Below, piece by piece: positions 1 through 5,355 of a stretch of DNA of 12,063 nt (positions are counted from its first letter, which is position 1; every line of letters starts with the position of its first letter). Source of the DNA: CAZKNF01 sp964554105. GTDB lineage: Bacteria; Bacteroidota; Rhodothermia; Rhodothermales; VXPQ01. The position numbers and the translations under genes are program-made. A model generated the notes under the pieces. That model was not told the DNA's origin and made no database searches. It was given only the letters and a program-made list of their open reading frames with translations. The DNA lies in the NCBI GenBank assembly GCA_964554105.1, contig CAZKNF010000089.1, positions 1 to 12,063 on the forward strand, given 5' to 3'.

Positions 1-147
1 ATCGATGCCATCTTTCATGAATGGCTGCCGCAATCCGACGAGCAATTTGCGGACGGTGCGGATTACTATTTCGAGCGATACGGTGATGAGTACGATGCAC
101 GAACCGGCGCGGGCGGCTTCGAGATATGCATCCCGGTGGCGACGTGA
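1..147 (+). CDS. C-terminal end of a GyrI-like effector-binding domain protein (partial)
   Basis: Frame 1 is open from the first base and stops with TGA at 145-147, giving 48 residues of a gene that begins before the window. The fragment starts IDAIFHEWLPQS, continues with an acidic stretch and FERYGDEYD, and ends FEICIPVAT. The order E-W-L-P-x-S, then F-E-x-Y, then a final E-I-x-I-P-V is the signature of the last third of the GyrI-like small-molecule-binding domain (SbmC/GyrI, Rob C-terminus, many AraC-family regulators). Such domains bind a hydrophobic or cationic ligand. I cannot tell whether an AraC DNA-binding domain precedes it or whether it is a stand-alone GyrI-like protein. It runs in the same direction as the next gene but lies about 300 bp away, so an operon is not evident. 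Confidence 0.72.
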   Translation: MDAIFHEWLPQSDEQFADGADYYFERYGDEYDARTGAGGFEICIPVAT

Positions 148-293
148 CTCGGGCCAACCTGTCTGTGCTCGCCCGCTTACCTGCACGGTGCTTCCGGAAA
201 GGTGAAGTACCACGCAGCTTTTGGCGACTTCTGATGGTGCTTTTACACGCCGGCTGCTGCGCGGCTGCACGTGTCCGGATGAGAGTAACGTAT

Positions 294-307
294 ATCCGTT
301 AACGGAT
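294..307. promoter_or_regulatory. Perfect 14-bp palindrome, candidate operator
   Basis: ATCCGTTAACGGAT is identical to its own reverse complement over all 14 bases, with no spacer. It lies 137 bp before the start of the secreted-protein gene and about 145 bp after the stop of the GyrI-like gene. Uninterrupted palindromes of this size in a gap suit a small homodimeric repressor. No regulator that would bind it was identified, and a chance palindrome cannot be excluded. Confidence 0.35.
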
Positions 308-432
308 TGAACGCTGCGTGCCGTATCATGCAGTGTCGAGAGCCATGTAAGAAAGACATTCCCGTATGAGAAGTGTGCGGCGGGGGACTGAAGGCGATTA
401 CGGCGAAGGTGTCATGCCACAATAACCTGTCT

Positions 433-439
433 AAGGTGG
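433..439 (+). promoter_or_regulatory. Ribosome binding site of the secreted-protein gene
   Basis: AAGGTGG lies five bases before the ATG at 445 and is one mismatch from the AAGGAGG anti-Shine-Dalgarno complement. It fixes the start at 445 rather than at the in-frame GTG at 373. Confidence 0.65.
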
Positions 440-444
440 TCACA

Positions 445-969
445 ATGAAAATCGCACTCTTCACGACATGCATTTTCGCGATGATGACGATTTCGCTTGC
501 ATCCGCGCAAGCGCAAGAACGGGTCGAGTTGATTGATGTGGGCCTGTCTCTCGTCCCGCCTGCCGAGTGGACGGATACGACCATGTCGAACCTGTCAGCA
601 GATGATCCGGCCATGGCATTTTATCACGTCCAGGTAAACGGGACCGGACAATCGGTAGCACTTCATCGGCAGGAGTGCCGCACGACGGAACAGCAGCGTT
701 CGTGGGCCCGTGGAGACATCGCGCGAAACCAGATCTCAGAAAATGACAGCCTCACCGAGCTGCCGGAATCCGCTCCGGTGAAATTCGGATCACACAATGG
801 GTTCGAATTGAGTGCCCCTCGCGAGAATGCGACCATGCGCGCGTACAGCTTCCTATGGGTGGATGAGCAGTGGTGTTACAGGGCGGATCTCGGCGCTCCC
901 GACGAGCTCTTCGCCAGTAGCCGGTCCGATTTTCAGCAGATCATCGACAGCATCCGTCCCGTGGATTGA
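445..969 (+). CDS. Secreted protein of unknown function, 174 aa
   Basis: I do not recognise a named family. The ATG at 445 has a good ribosome binding site and begins a clear Sec signal peptide: MK, then a hydrophobic core over residues 3-18, then ASAQA with signal peptidase I sites near residues 21-23. The mature part of about 150 residues contains two cysteines, C78 in a QEC motif and C144 in WCYR, which could form a disulfide outside the cytoplasm. The chain ends FQQIIDSIRPVD. A closing amphipathic helix of the type 'F..ii.SirpvD' is seen in small secreted proteins with PsbP/Mog1-like folds, so such a fold is possible but unproven. It stands alone: a palindrome lies upstream and a possible weak terminator follows the stop. 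Confidence is high for the gene and low for any function. Confidence 0.8.
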   Translation: MKIALFTTCIFAMMTISLASAQAQERVELIDVGLSLVPPAEWTDTTMSNLSADDPAMAFYHVQVNGTGQSVALHRQECRTTEQQRSWARGDIARNQISENDSLTELPESAPVKFGSHNGFELSAPRENATMRAYSFLWVDEQWCYRADLGAPDELFASSRSDFQQIIDSIRPVD

Positions 970-981
970 ATTGACCTTCCG

Positions 982-1002
982 CCGGGTTCTCCGGATTTTT
1001 TT
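982..1002 (+). terminator. Possible weak intrinsic terminator
   Basis: A short CCGG (982-985), five-base loop, CCGG (991-994) hairpin is followed by A and seven T residues (996-1002), starting 12 bases after the stop of the secreted-protein gene. The position and T run suit a rho-independent terminator separating it from the DGPF/ECF pair. The stem is only four base pairs, and a competing TCCG/CGGA pairing exists, so efficiency may be low. Confidence 0.35.
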
Positions 1003-1035
1003 GCGGCGATGTAGAGAATGCGCCGTCGGCTCCGA

Positions 1036-1044
1036 CTACTCTAC
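1036..1044 (+). promoter_or_regulatory. CTACTCTAC element in the DGPF-gene leader
   Basis: The 9-mer CTACTCTAC ends 39 bases before the ATG of the DGPF gene. The same 9-mer ends 29 bases before the ATG of the DinB-like gene (4752-4760). Both are preceded by CG(G/A)CTC three or four bases upstream and followed by (A/G)AA. It may be part of a promoter or operator shared by both genes. With only two copies the evidence is thin. Confidence 0.3.
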
Positions 1045-1071
1045 AAAAGCGCAATCAAGAGAATCAAACCG

Positions 1072-1077
1072 AGAGGA
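1072..1077 (+). promoter_or_regulatory. Ribosome binding site of the DGPF gene
   Basis: AGAGGA lies six bases before the ATG at 1084. It supports that start over the upstream in-frame ATG at 1018, as does the MRYMLMM beginning, which resembles the usual MKYMLL start of the family. Confidence 0.6.
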
Positions 1078-1083
1078 CGAATC

Positions 1084-1482
1084 ATGAGGTATATGTTGAT
1101 GATGCAAGCGCCCATGGGAACGGGTGACTACCAGATCAACTCCTGGGCGCCGGAGGATCTCGAGGCCCACATCGGCTTTATGCATGAGCTGAACAAGGAG
1201 CTCACAGAATCCGGTGAGCTGGCGGCCGCAGAGGGATTGGCGGCGCCCGGCGAAGCCAAAGTCGTGCGTGCGGGAGAGAACGGCGTGCCGGCGGTAACAG
1301 ACGGTCCGTTTCCGGAGGCGAAGGAATTTCTCGCCGGCTTCTGGATCGTCGACGTCGACCGGCCGGAGAGGGCATACGAGATCGCCGGGAAGGCATCGGC
1401 GGCGCCTGGACCGGGAGGTGCCCCGCTGATTCTCCCGATCGAAGTGCGGCAGGTAATGGATGCACCTCCCGTCGAAGTATGA
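1084..1482 (+). CDS. YCII-related DGPF-domain protein, 132 aa
   Basis: This is a small cytoplasmic protein of the YCII-related/DGPF family. It begins MRYMLMMQAP, the typical first beta strand, has a helix around residues 24-45 (DLEAHIGFMHELNKEL), and carries the name-giving DGPF motif at 73-76, followed by AKEFLAGFWIVDVD, the characteristic second half. The ferredoxin-like alpha/beta fold is related to YciI; no member has a firmly established reaction that I can cite. DGPF proteins are the well-known genomic partners of ECF41/ECF42-type sigma factors. Here the stop codon overlaps the start of the ECF gene (ATGA at 1479-1482), so the two are almost surely co-transcribed and translationally coupled. 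A role as target or accessory of the sigma factor is inferred from that context. Confidence 0.9.
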   Translation: MRYMLMMQAPMGTGDYQINSWAPEDLEAHIGFMHELNKELTESGELAAAEGLAAPGEAKVVRAGENGVPAVTDGPFPEAKEFLAGFWIVDVDRPERAYEIAGKASAAPGPGGAPLILPIEVRQVMDAPPVEV

Positions 1483-2768
1483 CGTCTACGTCAGGTGAAA
1501 GCACCGTCGAGCACCTGCTGCGTGAAAAGGCGCCGCAGGTGCTCGGTGCTGTTGCGCGTCGTTCCGGCGACTTTTCCGCGGCGGAGGACGCGGTTCAGGA
1601 AGCACTTATCGCAGCGGCGACGCAGTGGCCCGACGAGGGCATTCCCGATAATCCGTCTGGCTGGCTGTTTCGCGTCGCGGAACGGCGCATGACTGATCAT
1701 ATACGCAGCGAGGTGGCGCGACGCCGCCGAGAGGTCCTCATCGCGGGCGAACGAGAGGCTGAGAAGGCGATCGAACCGGATTTCGACAGCGACCTTGGGT
1801 CGAATCAGGATGATGCGCTCGTCCTGCTCTTCATGTGCTGCCATCCCGCACTGACACCCCCGACGGCCGTCGCGCTCACCCTTCGTGCCGTGGGCGGCCT
1901 CACAACGGCGGAAATCGCGAAGGCGTATCTCGTTCCGGAAGCGACGATGGCGCAGCGAATCAGCCGCGCCAAGCAAAGCATCAGATCGTCCGGTGTACCG
2001 TTCAGCATGCCGTCGGACGCCGAGCGCGACAGGCGCTTGCGTGCCGTGCTGCACGTCCTGTATTTGATATACAATGAGGGATACACCAGCAGCTTCGGGC
2101 CGCATCTGCATCGCACCGTGTTATCCGATGAGGCGATCAGGCTTGCCCGCATGCTCCACGGCATGCTCCCGGACAACGGGGAGGCCGCAGGGCTGCTGGC
2201 GCTCATGCTCCTCACGGACGCCCGCCGCCCGGCGCGCACCGGCACGAGCGGCGAGCTCATCCCGCTGAACGAGCAGGATCGATCCCTATGGGATCAGGAA
2301 CTGATCTCGGAGGGGATCGCGCTCATCTCGGATGTACTCTCCGGCGGGTCGATCGGCCCGTATCAACTCCAGGCGGCGATCGCGGCCGTGCACGACGAAG
2401 CAGCGACGCCGGAAGACACGGATTGGCCGCAGATCTTCGCATTGTATGGATTGCTCAAGCGGATGTCGGACAATCCGATGGTGGCGCTGAATCATGCGAT
2501 CGCCGGCGGAATGGTGCACGGCACGGCGGCAGGACTCGAGCTCCTGCAGGCGCTCGATGATGATGAGCGCATCCGCGGGCATTACCGCCTCGACGCCGTT
2601 CGAGCACATTTCTTCGAGATGGGAGGCGACCACGAACGTGCGATCGTACACTACCGCGCTGCGGCAGATCGCACCGCAAGCATCCCGGAGCGGAACTATC
2701 TCATCACAAAAGCCGCCCGGCTTGATGCTTCTGCGAAGGACGAGGGGAATCCATCCCGACCCGGCTGA
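1479..2768 (+). CDS. ECF RNA polymerase sigma factor, ECF42 type with C-terminal extension
   Basis: The 429-aa protein is about twice the length of a normal ECF sigma factor. Region sigma2 spans about residues 12-76 (SAAEDAVQEAL, then GWLFRVAERRMTDHIR). Region sigma4 spans about 112-170, with the helix-turn-helix LTTAEIAKAYLVPEATMAQRIS. The rest is a conserved helical extension (DUF6596/TPR-like): YLIYNEGYT at 195-203, EAIRLARML at 218-226, LLALMLL at 239-245, EQDRSLWD at 265-272 and GPYQLQAAIAA at 293-303. These motifs mark the ECF42 group, which lacks a classical membrane anti-sigma factor and is thought to be controlled through this extension. The ATG overlaps the stop of the DGPF gene, and no Shine-Dalgarno precedes it, so translation is probably coupled. 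No anti-sigma gene lies nearby, as expected for this group. The exact inducing signal cannot be read from the sequence. Confidence 0.92.
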   Translation: MTSTSGESTVEHLLREKAPQVLGAVARRSGDFSAAEDAVQEALIAAATQWPDEGIPDNPSGWLFRVAERRMTDHIRSEVARRRREVLIAGEREAEKAIEPDFDSDLGSNQDDALVLLFMCCHPALTPPTAVALTLRAVGGLTTAEIAKAYLVPEATMAQRISRAKQSIRSSGVPFSMPSDAERDRRLRAVLHVLYLIYNEGYTSSFGPHLHRTVLSDEAIRLARMLHGMLPDNGEAAGLLALMLLTDARRPARTGTSGELIPLNEQDRSLWDQELISEGIALISDVLSGGSIGPYQLQAAIAAVHDEAATPEDTDWPQIFALYGLLKRMSDNPMVALNHAIAGGMVHGTAAGLELLQALDDDERIRGHYRLDAVRAHFFEMGGDHERAIVHYRAAADRTASIPERNYLITKAARLDASAKDEGNPSRPG

Positions 2769-2896
2769 CGTTGCAGGAGACCCGGGGCCGAGCGTACCTT
2801 CGAGCCTACCGACGGCCGGCCGGATCAATCATAGTCAGGTCGATCCGAGCCGGGCCCCGTCATCATTCGTATCATTCCGCATCCTGCCTTAGCTAT

Positions 2897-4579
2897 ATGA
2901 ACGCTGAATACAATCGCCGACTGCATACCGGGCACGTTGTATGCTCCGACATCGTGCGGCGACTGGTCGCGCATTGCTTCGCTGTCGTCGTCATTCTGGT
3001 CGTCATCGCGTGCGCGGCCCTGCAGAGCGCCTCCGCCCAGGCCGTGCCATCCGAATCTTCCGCCGTGTCCCCTCCGCATACCGTGATACCCATCCCCGCT
3101 TCGGTGGACCTCTCCACCGCAGATACGTTCACCGTGACGGCATCTACGCAGATCGTCGTCGATGCCGGGGATGCCGAGGGCGAGCGCATCGGGCGGTTTC
3201 TCGCGGATCTCATCGGCAATACGGTCGCAACGACGCCTCCTGTGGTCGAAGCAGGTGCGGAGGACGTAGGGCCACATATTCGCCTCACCCGGCAGGGCGC
3301 GGATGCGGGGATGGGCGCAGAAGCGTACGATCTCGTGATAACGTCGGAGGATGTGACGCTCACGGCTGCGGAACCCGCCGGACTCTTCTACGGCGTGCAG
3401 ACGATCCGCCAACTCCTGCCGTCCTACGTCGAATACAGTGCCGCCTACGTTCTTCCGATGTGGATGCCCGCGGGGCACATTGCGGATGAGCCGCGATTTG
3501 CGTGGCGCGGTGCGATGCTCGACCCTTCGCGGCATTTTATACCGCCCGCTGACGTGAAGCGCTTCATCGACTTGATGGCGTTGTACAAGCTGAACGGCCT
3601 CCATATCCATCTTTCCGACGATCAGGGCTGGCGAATCGAGATTCCCGGCCGGCCGCGGCTCACTGAGCACGGCGCGAGCACCGAGGTCGGAGGCGGCCCG
3701 GGCGGCTATTACTCGACCGCCGAATGGTCGGATCTCGTCAGCTATGCTCAAGAGCGCTTCATCACCATCGTGCCCGAGATCGATATGCCCGGGCACACTA
3801 ACGCCGCGCTCGCATCCTATCCGGAGATTACGTGTGACGGCGAGGCACCCGACCTGTACACCGGCACGGAGGTGGGTTTCTCCTTCATGTGTGTCGAGAA
3901 GGAAGAGACCTACGAATTCATCGACGACGTGGTGCGCGAGATCGCGGCGATTACGCCGGGGCCGTACTTCCATCTCGGCGGCGATGAGGTACATCAGCTC
4001 ACGGAGGAGCAGTATGTGACGTTTATGGAGCGTGCCCAGGAGATCGTCGCGGAGCACGGCAAGCGGGTCGTCGGGTGGGACGAGATCGCGGAGGTCGACC
4101 TGAATCTGCTGCCCGAAACCGTCATCCAGGTCTGGCGCCCGCAGACACCTGCGACATCTGAAGCTGTCGCTGCCGCGGTGGCCGACGGCGCCTCGATCAT
4201 CGCTTCGCCCGCCGACCACATTTATCTCGACATGAAATATGATTCGACGACGGTCCTCGGACTCGCTTGGGCGGGCTACAATGACGTCCGCGATGCCTAC
4301 GACTGGGATCCCGCGGATCTCGTGCCCGGCGTGTCGGAAGAGGGAATCCTCGGCGTCGAGGCGCCGCACTGGTCGGAGTCGCTGGCATCCATTTCCGATC
4401 TTGAGTACATGGCCTTCCCGCGCCTCGCCGGCGTGGCCGAGATCGGCTGGTCGCCGGCAGCGGACCGCTCGTGGGATGAGTACCGCCTCCGCCTCGGTGG
4501 GCATGGGCCCCGCTGGACAGCCCTGGGCGTTAATTTTTATCGCGCGCCGGAAATTCCGTGGCAGCCGTTGACGAACTAG
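2897..4579 (+). CDS. Exported family GH20 beta-N-acetylhexosaminidase, 560 aa
   Basis: Hydrolyses terminal beta-linked N-acetylglucosamine or N-acetylgalactosamine, for example from chitin oligomers, by substrate-assisted catalysis. After an export signal at residues 25-48 comes the GH20b alpha/beta domain (about 60-190) and the catalytic TIM barrel (about 200-530). The barrel shows WRGAMLDPSRHF with R204, D209, R212 and H213; LHIHLSDDQGWR at 235-246; PEIDMPGH ending at H300; and HLGGDE with the catalytic pair D363-E364. W413 (QVW) and W492/E494 (APHWSE) line the sugar pocket. The export segment contains VIAC, a possible lipobox with C39, as well as ASAQA for signal peptidase I, so it could be a lipoprotein or a soluble periplasmic enzyme. 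ATG 2897 lacks a strong ribosome binding site; GTG at 2954 would give a more ordinary signal peptide and is a real alternative. A TTG at 2771 is unlikely. Substrate beyond the family level is not visible. Confidence 0.93.
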   Translation: MNAEYNRRLHTGHVVCSDIVRRLVAHCFAVVVILVVIACAALQSASAQAVPSESSAVSPPHTVIPIPASVDLSTADTFTVTASTQIVVDAGDAEGERIGRFLADLIGNTVATTPPVVEAGAEDVGPHIRLTRQGADAGMGAEAYDLVITSEDVTLTAAEPAGLFYGVQTIRQLLPSYVEYSAAYVLPMWMPAGHIADEPRFAWRGAMLDPSRHFIPPADVKRFIDLMALYKLNGLHIHLSDDQGWRIEIPGRPRLTEHGASTEVGGGPGGYYSTAEWSDLVSYAQERFITIVPEIDMPGHTNAALASYPEITCDGEAPDLYTGTEVGFSFMCVEKEETYEFIDDVVREIAAITPGPYFHLGGDEVHQLTEEQYVTFMERAQEIVAEHGKRVVGWDEIAEVDLNLLPETVIQVWRPQTPATSEAVAAAVADGASIIASPADHIYLDMKYDSTTVLGLAWAGYNDVRDAYDWDPADLVPGVSEEGILGVEAPHWSESLASISDLEYMAFPRLAGVAEIGWSPAADRSWDEYRLRLGGHGPRWTALGVNFYRAPEIPWQPLTN

Positions 4580-4625
4580 CAGGTGCGTTCACTACCGGCG
4601 GACGCGTTGCGACCGACCGGACCTC

Positions 4626-4659
4626 TTTTCGACACCGATGGATTTTTGACACCGATGAA
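4626..4659 (+). repeat. Two tandem imperfect 17-bp direct repeats
   Basis: Copies at 4626-4642 and 4643-4659 lie head to tail and match at 15 of 17 positions, consensus TTTTYGACACCGATGRA. They sit in the 210-bp gap between the GH20 and DinB-like genes. The second copy contains TTGACA (4646-4651), a perfect -35 hexamer, but no good -10 box follows at the usual distance. Direct repeats of this spacing suit tandem binding of a regulator; a small tandem duplication is the simpler explanation. Confidence 0.5.
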
Positions 4660-4725
4660 CTTCGGCATCCATCTGGTGATTGCTTCCAACGCTGGAATAG
4701 CCGTAATTTCATCGAATAAGAAGTG

Positions 4726-4739
4726 CCCCGCGGACGGGG
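4726..4739 (+). other. Small perfect hairpin in the DinB-gene leader
   Basis: CCCCG, tetraloop CGGA, CGGGG forms a five-base-pair GC stem, extendable by a G-U pair. No T run follows, so it is not a standard intrinsic terminator. It lies 50 bases before the DinB-like start and could be the end of the GH20 transcript or a leader structure, or be accidental. Confidence 0.3.
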
Positions 4740-4751
4740 TTCGACTCTCAT

Positions 4752-4760
4752 CTACTCTAC
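4752..4760 (+). promoter_or_regulatory. CTACTCTAC element in the DinB-gene leader
   Basis: This is the second copy of the 9-mer found before the DGPF gene at 1036-1044, ending 29 bases before the ATG at 4790. A shared element could place both genes under one regulator, possibly the ECF42 factor, but I could not find a convincing partner hexamer at a constant distance upstream of both copies. Confidence 0.3.
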
Positions 4761-4773
4761 GAAGGACGGCTCC

Positions 4774-4780
4774 GGAGGAG
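4774..4780 (+). promoter_or_regulatory. Ribosome binding site of the DinB-like gene
   Basis: GGAGGAG lies nine bases before the ATG at 4790. It selects this start, which also begins the signal peptide, over upstream in-frame starts reaching back to 4583. Confidence 0.7.
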
Positions 4781-4789
4781 TCCGATACC

Positions 4790-5329
4790 ATGAAAACTTT
4801 GTACGCTCTCACTTTCTCCGCCGCTCTGCTCATTAGTCTGCCGATGTCGGCACTCGCGCAAAATGACGACGACTCGGCATCGGCCATAACATCGTCACTC
4901 AAGTCGCTCCATGAGCTTACGTCGACCAACGTCATAAAGACGGCAGAGATGCTCGACGAGGAACTGTATGCGTATCAGCCGACCGCGGAGGTACGCACGA
5001 TGGGCGAGCTCCTGTCGCACATCGCCGGCGCGCAGTTTATGTTCTGTTCAGCCGCGGACGGCAGGGACAGCCCCTCTCAGGAAAACTACGAGGAGACGGC
5101 CACATCGAAGGAAGAAATCATCGCGGCGCTCGAAGCAAGCACCGAGTATTGCTCCAGTGTCTACGATGGCATGACCGACGAAGCCGGTGCGACGATGAGG
5201 CCCATTTTCGGTATGGAGATGGCCGCATCAGCCATTCTGGCGTTCAACACGGCGCACAATTATGAGCACTACGGCAATCTCGTCACATACATGCGCATGA
5301 ACGACATCGTCCCCCCTTCATCGATGTGA
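4790..5329 (+). CDS. Secreted DinB-like four-helix-bundle protein, 179 aa
   Basis: The ATG at 4790 follows a strong ribosome binding site and starts a Sec signal peptide: MK, hydrophobic residues 4-18, and cleavage near ALAQ at 21-24. The mature chain is helical and matches the DinB/YfiT-like superfamily. It has MGELLSHIAGAQF with H77, and near the end HNYEH with H156 and H160. These three histidines are the usual divalent-metal (Zn/Ni) triad of the fold, and all are present. Known DinB-fold proteins include thiol-dependent transferases (YfiT/BstA) and mycothiol-linked enzymes, which are cytosolic; an exported member with the full triad is less common. C86 and C121 could form a disulfide after export. 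No reaction can be named. It converges with the trehalose fusion gene, only 26 bp away, with no clear terminator between the two. Confidence 0.88.
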   Translation: MKTLYALTFSAALLISLPMSALAQNDDDSASAITSSLKSLHELTSTNVIKTAEMLDEELYAYQPTAEVRTMGELLSHIAGAQFMFCSAADGRDSPSQENYEETATSKEEIIAALEASTEYCSSVYDGMTDEAGATMRPIFGMEMAASAILAFNTAHNYEHYGNLVTYMRMNDIVPPSSM

Positions 5330-5355
5330 TCGCGTCACTCCGGTCTTTTGCTGGC

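Larger units (their letters stand above)
148..444. other. Intergenic gap of about 300 bp, no gene seen
   Basis: No convincing coding region lies here. A GTG-started reading of the next gene reaches back to 373, but its extra residues look like random coding and it lacks a ribosome binding site. The gap holds one clear structural element, a perfect 14-bp palindrome at 294-307, listed separately. I found no strong sigma70-type -35/-10 pair and no U-tailed terminator hairpin. A loose CGGGC/GCCCG inverted repeat at 150-154 and 171-175 has a 16-base loop and no T run, so it is not called as a terminator. Confidence 0.6.

Noticed and set aside
334..339. TGTCGA, resembling the -35 motif I recall for ECF42-type promoters
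   Set aside because: It precedes the secreted-protein gene rather than the sigma operon, no matching -10 element lies at the right distance, and a 6-mer is expected by chance in 12 kb.
2771..2773. TTG as the start of the GH20 gene
   Set aside because: It would add 42 Arg/Ser-rich residues before the signal peptide. ATG at 2897 or GTG at 2954 is more natural.
2813..2822. CGGCCGGCCG palindrome after the sigma factor gene as a terminator
   Set aside because: There is no T run, and the palindrome has no room for a loop; it is simple GC-rich sequence.
2825..4504. Long 559-codon open frame on the minus strand
   Set aside because: It lies fully antisense to the GH20 gene, whose catalytic motifs are unmistakable. 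The translation is Arg/His-rich without recognisable motifs, a common by-product of GC-rich coding DNA.
5330..5355. Bidirectional terminator between the convergent genes
   Set aside because: The 26-bp gap has a short T run, but no stable hairpin could be drawn within it.
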